64,000 nucleotides of DNA from Tetragonia tetragonoides (Eukaryota; Streptophyta; Magnoliopsida; Caryophyllales; Aizoaceae). The DNA is taken from positions 21,831,501 to 21,895,500 of the forward strand of contig CM076144.1 in the NCBI GenBank assembly GCA_038025085.1, given 5' to 3'. How positions within the stretch are numbered: the first letter of the stretch is position 1; each line of letters starts with the position of its first letter. Both the position numbers and the translations under genes were made by a program. The notes beneath the pieces were generated by a model. That model was not told the origin of the DNA, did not search any database, and was given only the letters and a program-made list of their open reading frames with translations. Below are positions 49,223 to 61,661 of this stretch, in pieces.

Positions 49223-51445
49223 ATGTCTCTAGGTATACGGAAGGTACTCTGCCTTTAAAGTACCTGGGATTTCCTATCTCTGCAAAGAATTCGTCCTTAC
49301 TGATTCTGATATATTGATAGAAAAAATGATTGCAAGAATTATATGTTGGGGATCTAAGCATTTGTCTTATACTGGTAGCACAACTCTTGTTAATTCTGTA
49401 TTTTTTTCACACTGTGTACATACTGAGCTTCCATATATATGCCCTACACTGAATAACTGCTATTTGCAGAAACTATCTATGGGGTTGTAAGGACCCTGAA
49501 CGCGCAAATGCTCATAGGTCGGTTCTTGTGAACTGGTTTTCTAGTGCAGACTGAGCAACTTGAACTAAAGGGTCGAATGTTGTATTTCTAGTGGACGAAG
49601 TAGGGTTGCACAAGTAAAAGATAGGTTCAAACTGGCTTAATCCTGAAGAAAAAGAGTTGTTAACAACTGGCAGGGGACAACCCGCTAGCGGGTGTCGATT
49701 AGCAAGCAGTAGCCGCTAGCGACTATGGTGGTAGCCGCTAGCTCGCGTGACAGTCGCGCTCGGATGTGCCACAACCACTAATGGTTGTGGCGCAGTCGTT
49801 AGCGTCTGTTGCGGATGACGACATCATGTCATCATCTGACTTTCGCGGGCCATATCTCACTCTCTTGAGTTCCGTTGGGGATTTTTCAAGATGCTTTGGA
49901 AATTTTTTTGTGTCTATTTTCAAATGACGTTGGTTTTAGGCCCAAATGTTTTGTGGATCTAGAGATATACCCAAAAGAGTAAGGAGTGGTCAGTTTTGGA
50001 GCACCAGTTAGTGTTGGGCTAGTATCTCTTTATTAAAAATGTGGTGTGGGCTTATGATATGTCATTGGAAACTTATTTGATTAAGGAATCCAGAAAAAGG
50101 AGGCTAACAAAATAATTCAACTGAACAAACTCCCAAAATGGGTTGGAATCACGGTCGACAGTATTCAGGTAGATCTGTTTTGACCCGTAACTTGATTTGA
50201 CCAAAACTCTTAGGTGGAGAATCGTATTTTGACACGGAAGGTAGCGATGGAAAGCTCTAGAAATGGGATTTTGAATGGATCACTGATGAAAGGGTAATTT
50301 AGAAGACTTTAGACCTCATTTACCTATCAAAGCATAATAGCACACAGTTACATAAATTACGACTCATTTCATCATCGGGCATTTGGGGACATCTGACGAT
50401 ACTCTTTTGGCGTCTGTAGGGGTTGTAAGGTAATATACACTATTTCTCCTCCTATTGCTTGAGATTTTGTATGCAAGCCCAAGTCAACTGGTTGTTTGGC
50501 GGTTAAAGATTGCTTTCAATTGAATACATCAGCTATGGGTAAGTATGTTTGGTGGATATCTTCAAAAGCTCATTCCCTGTGAGTTAGATGGATTCATCAT
50601 GTTTACCTGTAGGGCAAGAGTTGGTGGGAGTATAAAGCTTCTCCTTCTACCAGCTAAACCCGCAGGTTTTGTCAAGTAAGGAAAATGTTAAGACTGGCTA
50701 CAACAATGGTAAGTGGTCTGGTAATGACAGTGTTAAATATACCATTAAGGGTGGGTATGATTGGTTGTTTCCCATCCCTCAGAAGGTCCCTTGGGGCAAA
50801 TGGGTTTGGAATAGAATGAATCAACCCAAGCACTCATTTATAGTATGGGTGGTTGCAATGAATAGGATGCAAACTAAGGATAGACAACACAGAGTTAAGG
50901 TTTGTGATGATGATGTCTGCTTCCTTTGTGAAGTAGCTCTGAGACCTTTATCCACCTGTTCTTTACATGCCCTTTCATAAAAGATGTTGGGCCTTGATGA
51001 AGTGTTGGCTTCAAATCAAGTGCCAGAGCCTTGATGTTTGAAGAATTTTGAGATAGACTGCAAGGAAAACAAATTAAAATTTATAAGAAGTGTGTTCTGT
51101 TCAGGTGTGATTAGCATTATCTACTATGTATGGAGAAGCAGACATGAAGCCTATTGGGAGCAAACTGTCAGGAAGCCTGAAGTTGAGGTGCAAAGAATCA
51201 AAGCTGACATCAGAACTAGGATATCTACTGTTGTTCCTAGGAAAACTACTCAAAAGAGATAGAGATTGGTTTAACACTTTATACTAGTTTCTTTTTCAGC
51301 TAAAGTTACCTTTAGTTTTGAGATGAGTCATTCCTAGAAGGTAACATCTTGCTTTGGGTACGAAAACTCTTTGGAGGGTAATGCACTCTTTGGAGGGTAA
51401 TGCTTCCATTTTGGTAATGCAAATCATATTATTTACCAAAAAAAG
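49223..51445 (+). mobile_element. 5'-truncated LINE (L1-type) 3' end, interrupted by a solo LTR
   Basis: Decayed ORF2 reads GTLPLKYLGFPIS and STTLVNSVFFSH before the solo LTR. After it come VCKPKSTGCLAVKDCFQLNT and GKYVWWISSKAHSL, then the zinc-binding RT tail: WGKWVWNRMNQPKHSFIVW and CFLC, then after a frameshift HLFFTCPF. A C-terminal IIYYVWRSRHEAYWEQ block ends near 51260. A short A run lies at 51439-51445. The zf-RVT region and the KYLGFPIS motif are characteristic of plant LINEs and their derivatives. Confidence 0.8.
49486..50418 (-). mobile_element. solo Tat-like LTR inside the LINE
   Basis: The target duplication GGGGT sits at 49481-49485 and 50419-50423. On the minus strand it starts TACAGACGCCAAAAGAG, then GCCCGATGATGAAA, AGGTAAATGAGGTCT, as in the Tat C LTR start, and ends AGGGTCCTTACA. 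GC dyads (GCCGCTAGCG, CCGCTAGCGGG) lie at 49690-49800. It is diverged and shorter than Tat C. Confidence 0.8.
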
Positions 51446-52240
51446 AGAAGACAACATATATGAACCCTTCCATTTTATTACTGATCTTCACTAGTACTCT
51501 TCATACTTAATTTAGATTTTTATTTTGTTGATAATTTCATACTTAATTTAGATTAGTCCTTGTTCTTTCCTTTTTCCCAAAAAGGTTAATGATAGTTAGG
51601 AACTCACCCGGTTGCTGCCTTGTTGGGATTTCTTATTAAGCCGACTAACCTTGAAATTAAAAGATGTGGCACTTGAGTTCTCACCTACTCCTAAAACAAA
51701 GAAGCACATAGATATATGATGATGCGATCATTATCCAAAACTAATAAGATAGGTCGAACCGTTTAAACTTTGGTCAATGTTACCAAAATTCAAAACACTC
51801 AACTTATTTCCTTTGTTGAACTACATTTTATTCCAACATATATGTTTATATAATATGATTGCCAATCTTTAGAAACTAAAACAGTTAGATCATAACGAAG
51901 ATTTTTCTGACATAAATGCTGATGAAACTAAAAATTTCTTTCTCTTGAAGCCCAATGGAAGGTGAAAAACTAACCTATCACGCAACCTTGAGACAAACTA
52001 AGGCCTAGTCAAAGCGTGCTTATATACATATCCATTGGTGCACCATACTATATATATGTATATATCCTAAAGTTATAAGTTGCATATTCACAAGTTCTTA
52101 TTTAGCTCAAAGAGCTATTGATTTGTACAATAAGTTCTCACAATTTCTCAAAGAGAGTTTCTTTATTGGTTTCTTCTTTGATTGTTTATACATACAATAG
52201 CCAAACTATTACTTTCTTTGTTAGTTTTGGATTTTAAGCT
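51446..52240 (+). promoter_or_regulatory. laccase upstream region
   Basis: AT-rich with no gene. TATA-like sequences are TATATACA at 52021-52028 and a TATATATGTATATAT run near 52050; either would give a leader of about 170-190 bases. A short duplication (CATACTTAATTTAGATT) occurs at about 51501-51555. Confidence 0.45.
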
Positions 52241-55200
52241 ATGGTGAAAATGGTGGTGCATCCTTGGGTGTTGTTGGCTTGTGGTTTCACTCTTTTCGCA
52301 TCATCGTCGTTGGCCTCAGCAAGTGTTGTGGAGCACTCATTCTTTGTAAATTTCCAAACCTAGCTAATCCTCAGTCTCAGCTTTCTCTTTTACTTCGTTT
52401 TTATTTTGCCTTGTTGTTATGAATAGTAGTAATGATCGAGTTCGAAGTTCATCCATATATTTGCTTATTTTCTGTTTATTTTTCAATGCACGCACTCGAA
52501 TTTTATAATTTCCCGATCAAAAGTTCTCTTATGAAGTGCTCTCAAGGCCGGTGAGGCCCTCTCTAAAGCTAAACATGACGTCATCATGATATCATGTTTA
52601 CTTGAGAGGCCTCACCTTGAGGGCGACCCATACGAGTTTTTGCGTTTCCCGATAAGTGGCGTTTGCTATCCTTTACTTATTTGTTTAGAGGTATTATTTT
52701 TTATTTACGGTGTATGGTATCACTTTTTTACTCCCATGTATCACACCTCGTGCATGTGACCACCTTTTTGCGTTATCTTTATAGCATAAAAATAGGACTT
52801 GTAACCGAATGTATTAGTACTATAAAAGTAGTAACATTATCTTACTAACGAGTTGTAAGTGCATTTAATTTGGTTTTGATAAATACATGAGACTACTTTT
52901 CAATTGATTAATCAGATCATAATTAATTTTAAGTAATTTTCTTATGAGATCAGACAGCCTCATGTATGACGAGTAATTTTTTTGATTAAATTTAGTACGC
53001 TTATGTTGTGCCAAATATGAATTTTCTGTTATATAGCTAAACCAAATAATGATAGAAAAAGTGAAAAACATACATGCTGGTAAGATGTCGACCGTAGATG
53101 TATACTAGAGAAATACTAATACTACATCACGTAATGACAGTTGACTTCCTATTGAGTATTGAGAATATACCTCAATCTTCTTATGTTACCCTTCCTACAT
53201 CATTTTAAGATATCCTAGCTTGGTGCTTCGATATCAACCACATACAGATGAGCTAAAGTCTAACTTATTTTAGGTACGTAAGATATAAAGTTGAAAAAGA
53301 GAAAAATAAAACAAAAAAACATGGTAGTATGTCCAAATAAAAAACTAACTATATCATCATATAATCATAGAAATGTTTATTTCTAGTCGTGAAAAGTTCA
53401 CTGTATGTCTTGATCACTATTTTTTTCTCTCATTTGGTCTTCCCTTCATTATCAGTAGTTACCATATGATAGTGACCGAAATTAGAGCTTTCTTTTCAAT
53501 TCAAATATTGTAATTCACATAAAAGCCAACTCTATCAAATAACACGTACAACTGATATCATATTATTAGATCATTATTCTTTATCATATTTTTTTTCCAT
53601 CTTACGTAATATTTATTGGATAATTAAAAGTAAACCTATGATAATAAGACGATAAACATTCAAATCAATAACCTTCTACAAACTGCAGGATGTCCAACTT
53701 TTACTTTCTAATTAAATGCGCTCATGTATATGAACAAGAAAATTCATTTATAATAAGCGGCTTTTCCATTAAAATGTTTTCTTATATTTTTATCCGTTTA
53801 TTGTCGAATTTGATATCGTTTGTAGATATGACTTATTATTAAAGAAATTTACCGGTTTGTTCATGCAGGTTAAGAACGTAACAGTAGAGAAATTGTGCGA
53901 ACGACGAGTTATAGCAGCCGTGAATGGCAGTCTCCCTGGTCCTTTACTTCGCGTGAGAGAAGGCGATACGGTCATCGTTCACGTCTTCAATGAATCACCC
54001 TACAACGTCACAATTCACTGGTGAATAATTTTTCTTCTCTTTTTTCTTTTAATAGAGGAATAATCTATCTTGTAACTTGCTGGCTTTGCCAAAATTTTCT
54101 TATGATTAATTTCATTTTCTTGCTCAGTAGGTAGGTATTAGAACCCTAACTGAACTTTCACTTATAACACACCTATTTATTTCATTTTTTTTTTATTTGG
54201 AAGGGGTTGAGTGTGCTAATTCTCATAGTCATGGACATCGATCTCATCAGTATTGTATACATCATTAACTGTGAAAGATTAACGACTTAATACACGTGTA
54301 TATTTAAATTTAGAAATGATGAAACTAGTGCAAGGGAAAGGGATCAATGTTGACTTTTAACTATATATCATTGTCACTCTCAAATAGTTTAATCTAATCT
54401 GATTTTGACTGTTTTTCCATATTGGAAAACAATAGAAGTAGTAATAAAAATGTGAACTTTACGTCACAAAAGCATAACAATAACCATATCATTAAAAGAG
54501 AAGTCTGCTGGCATGTACGTAGATAGTATATAAACAATGGCTTACCTTGTTAAACAAGATTTCAAAGAATACTTTTAAATGAGTCCAATATTGAATATGT
54601 TTGGATGATTTTTAAATGGTAAATGTCAAATTATTAAAACAAAACCGACTCCGTTCAGTTCAATTCAATTCAATGAAGCGTTAATTAATTTGTTATGATG
54701 GTAGAGACGTAGAGTCCCTTATACTTGTACGAGTGACCTGCCGGCCAGTGTGTAGGCGATCCACAATAAAAGAAAAAAAAAAGGAAACAATATTGATTAG
54801 TGTAGAGAACTAATTTAAGTGCATACTCATCATGAGTTGGCCAACGGGTTGGTCATGGGCCGACCCGTCTCCTTTTTGATCCGTTTAAAATTTTAAAAGT
54901 ATTTTTTTTAATAATATTCACATATTATGTGGGTTGGGTTATTTGTGATTCGGTATAACCCACCTAATTTTAAAATGGGCAATGACCCGCTGGTACTGGA
55001 CCGAATCGAGTAGTCTGTTATGGAGACCCCTCCTACTTGCCCAGATCTACTCATGACTCATGACTCATGACTAATCAGATCAACATAACGCTCAAAAAAA
55101 AAGGAAAAAACATAACGGTGTCAGTTTTTTGATGCAAGGGAGGTAATGAGGCCATTACATTAAATTTACATACAACGGGGGACGGGGATTTGAGCCTGTG

Positions 55201-58200
55201 ACCTAATATACCCATGGTCTCAGTATTTACCACTAAACCAAGACCTCATTGGCTAACGGTATGATTTTGATGGTGTAGGCATGGTGTGTTTCAGAAGCTA
55301 ACAGCATGGGCAGATGGACCAGAACATATAACTCAGTGTGCAATAAAACCAGGAAATAAGTACACTTATAGATTCAACATCACCGGACAAGAAGGAACCC
55401 TTTGGTGGCATGCTCACGTTCAATGGCTTCGTGCTACGGTTTATGGAGGGCTCGTTATACACCCTAAAAAGGGCAATGCCTATCCATTCCCCAAACCTCA
55501 CAAAGAATTTCCTTTGATCTTTGGTACGTAATTATTTTATATTTATTTTATATGGATAAATATTTGTCCACTTTTGTTAATTGATTATACTTTTTGTAGT
55601 TTTATGTTCGAAGTTGAAAATAATTGTTTAATAAAATCATAATGTACAAGCCTTATTTTATACTCCTTTCGTTTCTAAAAAATATTAACATTTATTTCTG
55701 CACAGTCTTCAATACACTACTTTGACCATAAAATTTGTGTTTATATGAATACATAAACTATAAAAAATAGATTTTTCGAAAATACTAATTAAAACGAATC
55801 CAACTATAGTATTTTTACATTGTAAATTCTTATATTTCTTCCGAAATCAATAGTCAAAATTTATAAAGTAAATGTTAACATTGATCTGGAATGAAGGGAG
55901 TAGTTCATAAATATTGATAAAAAACATGTATTAGAGATGCTCCAAGTAGTTTTGTTTGCAACTGTGATTACCGAGTCCAAAATGGACCGTTTTTTATTAC
56001 TCCTATTAGAGTTCTTAGAACGGAAACAGTCATTGATGGCCCTCCTCCACCCAAAGTTAACTAAAAAGTGAAAATGAAAATAGAGAAGTCAAAACCTCAA
56101 AGGTCTTTAATTATGAACTCATGCTTTTTTCTCCATTCCGTAGTATTGATTACATTGTTTATAGCATATAAGTTTGTTTTACTTCAACCCTTGGACTTCT
56201 AGTGGATAGAAACATCTCTTGGACACAAAATTTAGAGGTAGGACTAGATTTTGTGTCCGTATAATGTACGGGTTCTTATACATCCTCCTTCGTTTATAGA
56301 ATTAATATAAAAAAAAAGCTAATCTTATCAATATATAAAGTTTAATAATAGGAGTAGTAAGGAATAATAATAAATGTTTTTCAACAAGAAAACACATTTA
56401 ACAAAGAAATTACATTTTTAATGAATGAATAATAATTTTTTTTGAAGATAACTTTTGTTACTTAGTTTTGTTAAAATAAAATGAAACTATTTTTAGTTTC
56501 TTTTTAATCACCCATGCATTTATGACTATTTATTACCATTTATTACTACTCAACTTTATATATTTATATTGATACTAGATTTCGTGCCCATGCGATGCAC
56601 GAGTTCTTGCTCATCATCCTCTGTTATTACTTAGAGTCAATATAAAACATCTAATCATATCAATATATAAAGTTGAATAATAGGAGTAGCAAGGAACAAT
56701 AAAAAAAATAAAAATTAGGGTAACAATAATAATTTCTTTATCAACAAAAAAAACTCATTTAACAAAGAAATTATATTTTTAGTGAATATGTAATATATTT
56801 TTTTCGAAAGTAACTTATGTTACTTATTTTTATTAAAATAAAATAAAATTATTTTTAATTTCTTTTTAATCATCCATGCATTTATGACTATTTATTATCA
56901 CTTGTTACTAATTAATTAACTTTATATATTTTTATTGATTATTTCGAGTGTACGCCTATACGTCAGAATAACAAGTTTTGATTTTATTTAGATTTAATTA
57001 AATCTATTTCGAGTATACGCCTATACGTCAGAATAACAAATTTTGATTTTATTTAGATTTAATTAAATCTATTTCATGTTCAATTCCGTACACTTTGATT
57101 TATAGTACGTTTAGATTTTGAATTATGTTTGGAAGAAATTCAAATTACCATGTTTACATATCATTTTGGATATTGGCTCTTTTTGAGTTGGATATATTTT
57201 ACTTACATAAGCATGACGTCATGCTTATTAAAGGGGGCCTCATCTTGAGGCCGCCTCATACAAGTTTTTGCGTTTTACTTTTAAATAGATTTCAGTTCAG
57301 GTTGATTTTAGTTTCAAGCTAAGCCACTTTCAGTTGGGTATCATAGTGTTTGAGTTATTTTGGGTCACATCAAATATTTTGTGTAACCGGGTAATGCTCG
57401 AGTCATATTGATAGATTTTTGAGTGCCGGGGGTCCGACATCCAGTAATTCGATTCGATTTCTCGAATAGGGTCGGATCGTTCGGATCTTGCAGGGCCTCC
57501 GGCCTTGTGCATGCGGTGTATATAGGGTGGTTACCACATTTTTTATAACCACCATAATAAGATTGAGTAATACTAATTTCACACTTGACACTGATAGATT
57601 TAGATTAACTTTTTAATGTTAGTTTGGTCCTAGCAACTTATTGTATCGAATAAAAATTATAATAACAGTTTAGTTACACTTAGTTCCTAATCTTTATTTT
57701 TTTCAAAATTTTAATTACATGTTAGAATCGATAAAACTAATTATGCAAATGGTAAAAACCACTTACTAGTTATTTTAATTATTGCGGTGACTAAAAAAAA
57801 ATGTGGTAACCATCATGCAAACTTGTGCACGACGGAATAAACTAAGCTCTTAATTTCCAATTTTTAGGAGAGTGGTGGAATTCTGATCCAAATGAAGTTA
57901 TTCGCCAAGCTTTAGCTACAGGAGGAGGTCCTAATAATTCTGATGCCTACACAATTAATGGTCAACCTGGAGATCTTTACCCATGCTCTAAACATAGTAA
58001 GTGTTAATATAAATCTTATTTTGTCTATTTCACTCTATACATTTCTATTCCTTATACTAACAAAAGTTACTAAATTTGATTTTTTTTTTTTTTTTGTTTG
58101 TTTGAAGAAACAACTAAGATTAAGATGATTCAAGGAAAGACCTACTTACTTCGTCTAATCAACGCTGCACTCAATAACCAATTTTTCTTCAAGATAGCCA

Positions 58201-59520
58201 ACCACAACATGACTGTAGTAGCCATTGATGCAACTTACACCGTACCCTACCCAACCGACGTGGTGGTCCTCGCCCCAGGCCAGACGGTCGACGTCCTCGT
58301 GGAGGCTCGCCAGCCGATCGGATCGTACTACATGGCGGCCCACCCGTATGGCAATGCACCAGGTGTCCCATTTGATAACACCACAACCACAGCCATTTTA
58401 GTCTACCAAAATTCCACAACAACAACCCCTATAATGCCAATCTTACCAGCCTTTAATGACACCCCTACGGCCCACAAATTCTCAAGCAACCTAACTGGAC
58501 TCACTAGTGCCCGGTTTTGGGACCCACCGGTGCTTGACGTGGACGAACACATGTTCATGACCATTGGGCTTGGGCTAGTTTCATGTGGAAAAAATTCAAC
58601 TTGTATTGGCCCATTAAACCAAGGCCTAGCTGCTAGTATAAGCAATTACTCCTTTCAATTTCCAACCAAACGGTCCATAATGGAAACCAATTTCTATAAT
58701 TTGACAGACGAATATACCAAATTTCCTAATGTTCCTCTTGTGCCATTTGATTATACAAATCTGAACAACAGCTTTAACCAGAGTTTGGTTATGACCGCGA
58801 AATCAACCACTGTTAAGCATGTCAAGTACAATAGCACGGTTGAGATTGTTTTTCAGGACACTGCTTTGGTGACAATAGAAAACCATCCTATGCACATCCA
58901 TGGTTTTAATTTCCATGTTCTGGCTCAAGGATTTGGAAACTATGATCCTAAGGTGGACCGGAAAAAATTCAATCTTGTCAATCCACAATCGAGAAATACC
59001 ATTGGTGTGCCAGTTGGTGGATGGGCTGTTATCAGGCTCCGTTTTAATAATCCAGGTACGTAACTACATACTTTGCATACTTTGACTCAAATAGATGATA
59101 ACTGCGGTTGAAACTAGTTTTTACATGACCTCACAATACGCGGCGCACTTTTCTTTCTAAATCATTATTTTTTTAAATTCTTATCTCAGGCGGCTTTTCA
59201 AATATTGGTAGATATGATCTTAGCAATTCTTTTTTCATTTTTAGCACTCGAGAGAAATCCCCTACCACTAAAACTTTTACTTTTAATTGTTTTACCATGA
59301 AACGATATTAGTACACACGATGTGCTGCATAGATTGAATAACTAAGATTTACATTTCTTAACGTATAAATTTCCATTTTGGCTTTACAGGTGCATGGATT
59401 TTGCACTGCCATTTAGATGTGCATTTATCATGGGGTCTTGCAACTGTTTTTGTTGTTGATAATGGTGGTACTCCGGCATCAACTCTGCCTCCACCCCCAG
59501 CAGACCTTCCCAAGTGTTAA
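52241..59520 (+). CDS. laccase (multicopper oxidase), six exons
   Basis: Exons are 52241-52345, 53869-54020, 55279-55523, 57868-57996, 58108-59055 and 59390-59520 (1710 bases, 569 residues), all with GT/AG introns and consistent phase. It is a secreted enzyme that oxidises phenolics (monolignols, flavonoids) and reduces oxygen to water in the cell wall. A signal peptide (about residues 1-27, ending SLASAS) precedes three cupredoxin domains. Copper ligands are complete: HWHG (85-88), WWHAHV (HAH 130-132), HPMHIHG (470-476) and [12 protein letters not shown] (532-543). Cys533 binds type 1 copper, with Leu543 in the axial position. Many N-glycosylation sites are visible. NHPMHIHGF rather than NHPLHLHGF hints at the LAC14/15-like clade, which is tentative. 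The Ser in HLSWG is usually Pro. No lesions are seen, so the gene is probably functional. Confidence 0.93.
52545..52655 (+). repeat. repeat with TGACGTCA core in laccase intron 1
   Basis: AAACATGA...TCATGTTT arms (52571-52599) enclose ATGACGTCAT. These are followed by GGCCTCACCTTGAGGGCG and a CATACGAGTTTTTGCGTTT tail. A related copy lies in intron 3 (57200-57275). Confidence 0.65.
55050..55075 (+). repeat. short TCATGAC tandem repeat
   Basis: Three to four copies of ACTCATG lie in laccase intron 2. They follow a GGGCCGACCCG/GACCCGC-containing stretch (54838-55030) that may be a decayed hAT-like MITE. Confidence 0.5.
55120..55253 (-). mobile_element. tRNA-derived SINE in laccase intron 2
   Basis: On the minus strand it begins GCCAATGAGGTCTTGG and has an A-box-like TTGGTTTAGTGGTAA and a B-box-like AGGCTCAAATCCC. 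It ends in a short A run (T run at 55125-55130). TAACGGT flanks it at 55113-55119 and 55254-55260. The head looks like a pol III promoter of tRNA origin. Confidence 0.65.
56215..57072 (+). repeat. duplicated AT-rich repeats in laccase intron 3
   Basis: Two diverged direct copies of about 340 bases (about 56240-56570 and 56575-56935) share AGATTT.GTG.CC.T, ACGAGTTCTT, AACAAAGAAATTA and TTTATGACTATTTATTA. They are followed by a near-perfect 66-base tandem duplication (56939-57072) with TACGCCTATACGTCAGAATA. They are of repeat origin; family unknown. Confidence 0.7.
57200..57275 (+). repeat. TGACGTCA palindrome repeat in laccase intron 3
   Basis: A perfect 22-base palindrome at 57207-57228 is centred on GCATGACGTCATGC. 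GGGCCTCATCTTGAGGCCG and CATACAAGTTTTTGCGTTT follow, aligning with the intron 1 copy at 52545-52655. Confidence 0.7.
57506..57830. mobile_element. candidate MITE in laccase intron 3
   Basis: The inverted arms TGGTTACCACATTTTTTA (57529-57546) and TAAAAAAAAATGTGGTAACCA (57793-57813) continue imperfectly outward to GTGCAT and TTGTGCAC. The 250 bases between are AT-rich and non-coding. No clear target duplication is seen. Confidence 0.45.
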
Positions 59521-59910
59521 ACACATTTCTCCAATATCCTCCATTTGTTTATAATACCTTCTTAAAAAAAAAAAAAAAACATTTGATACAATTGTCGATT
59601 GATTGTGTGATGATTATTGTATATATTCTTCTAGTTTGCACTTCACAAATTGTAATAAACAAAGGAATTAGTCTATTGTGATCACGTACGTACATGAAAT
59701 GTGGATTGTATTACTATTACAGTTATTTTATTTTATTTTAATTGTATTCTATATATCAAATAATACTCATTGATAGAGAGTTTATCAATAAATATTGTAA
59801 TTCATTATCAAGGAAGATTTTGGCAATAATGATAATTTAACTTTTTTTCTTAATAGCTATCACATATGGATAATAGATATGTTCAACATATGCAGGAAGA
59901 TTATTGTTTA
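59521..59910 (+). other. laccase 3' UTR and flank
   Basis: A poly(A) stretch (59563-59579) and an AATAAA signal at about 59652 suggest transcript ends within 200 bases of the stop. Nothing else is recognised. Confidence 0.5.
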
Positions 59911-61620
59911 TGTTGGAGAGTATCCCTCCTATATGGAGGAAGAACCCAATTACATTGGGTTATATTTATTTATCATGTGGGTTACCCATGTAATGTTTAA
60001 GTGAAGGGCAATTTCGTAAGTTCACTCCCAAGTGGCTTCTCTTATAAGCCCAAAAAAATAATTAAAAATGACTGAATTAGAGGAGAGAGGGAAAGCCTAG
60101 ACACTAGGAAAAAGTGAGAAGAAAGGTCTAGAAGTGAAGAGGAGAGACTGAGAGAGAGAAGAGGTGTCATCCACGAATTTTGGTGTTGGAAGCCCAGAAA
60201 ATCCGCCCCGATCGACAACCAAACACGAACTCCGATCGTCGCGAGATTTTAGCACATCGTTCCTGACATCCCCCGCTTCCAATCAACGGTCAGAATTCCA
60301 TTTGGAACTCTCTAAGTCAGTTTTCTATACTCAACTCTTATTTTATACGAAATTGTATTTTCACTCTTTTAAGTAATGATTTGGGAGAGTTGTTGCGCCA
60401 AGGTTGATCTTGATGATTGTGAATGACTCTAGTTGATCTAGGGAAGAACAATTGTTGTACCCGCTTATTGATTTGTTGATTAGTGGAAGTTTTGGTACCT
60501 TTTGTTAACAGTCCCATGGTTTTTTCTAGGGCTGTTCACGGTAGGTTAACCGTATCGAAAATGTGTTTCGGTACGGTAGCCGAAAATATCGGTTTGCATT
60601 TTCCCTGAACCGTAACCGTATCGAAAATATCGGTTAACCAAAGTTCGGTTAACCGATAATTTCGGTACGGTTACCGTTAACCGAAATAATTTTCTCATTT
60701 TCAAAATAAAATTCTAGAACACATTCTTTCTCAACCTGCATTAAGACAGCAGCAACAAAGTCTTGCAAATCCAAATTGACTTCACCATCAACAAATGAAG
60801 ACAACAAATGAGTTGAATTTGTCATATTATAACCATGAGAAAATGTAAATTGACAGTAGCAAAAGCAAAGCAACAAAAGAGATTACAAATTGGAACTGAA
60901 TCAGAGCCACTTAACTGATTTACAATGGTTCACAAGAATAAAGAATTGAGAAAAAGAGACATGGAAATGGAAGCACCACTGCACCAAACTTCAAGTCCAC
61001 GGATTATAATATTTTTTGTTATTTCATTAAGGGTTGAGATCAGAAGTGAAGCAACTCAAGATGGCGGTGGCAATGGCAGACGGCTGGGAGAGTAATGGGG
61101 ACTGGGGCGAGAGAGAATGACTGATATGAGAAACAATTGAGAAGCCCTACCTCTCACCTTCACTGTAAATCTGTCATTATTGACTGGGCTACCTAACATT
61201 GGGCTTATTTGATATATATGGGCTGCGTATTTTAGGTGGGATATTTCTAATTTTAGCGAACCTTAACCGTACCGTTAACCGGCCATTTACTCCCGGTACG
61301 GTTACCGTAACGAAATTATATTTTCTTTCCGGTACGGTAACCTATTTTTCGGTACGGTTTTGCCCGGTTACGGTACGGTTTTTCGGTTTCGATTTTTTAT
61401 GAACAACCCTAGTTTCTTCCCCACATCAGGGTTTTCACGTAAATCCTTACGTCTCCTTGTTTATTTACTGTTTTTGGGATGATTTATAGTTGCATTTGTT
61501 GTTCTCATTTTGGTTCAATATTATTTGGTTGCTTGAATTGGTTATTTCTTATCTTTGCATCACAACCGGGGAAAACGTCTTTGTTGCTTTCGCTTGTTTA
61601 TTTGTGTGATTTCCCCAACA
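59911..61620 (+). repeat. copia 5' LTR containing a hAT element
   Basis: Starts TGTTGGAGAGTATCCC and ends TTTCCCCAACA. Without the hAT insert and its duplication it is about 817 bases. The primer site TGGTATCAAAGCCAGA (61624-61639) follows. Confidence 0.88.
60527..61411. mobile_element. hAT-type non-autonomous element (885 bp)
   Basis: The inverted ends are TAGGGCTGTTCACGG and ATGAACAACCCTA. The 8-bp target duplication is GTTTTTTC (60519-60526) and GTTTCTTC (61412-61419). Subterminal GGTACGGT/ACCGTACC repeats are dense on both sides. The interior (60700-61190) shows no transposase. Confidence 0.88.
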
Positions 61621-61661
61621 TAGTGGTATCAAAGCCAGATTAGAGCCATTGTGAATTTATT

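Noticed and set aside
55190..55260. Possible tRNA gene in laccase intron 2
   Set aside because: A and B boxes are present but no cloverleaf can be formed; it fits a SINE head with flanking repeats.
58155..58645. Several minus-strand open frames over laccase exon 5
   Set aside because: Shadows of a real coding exon; no start context or homology.
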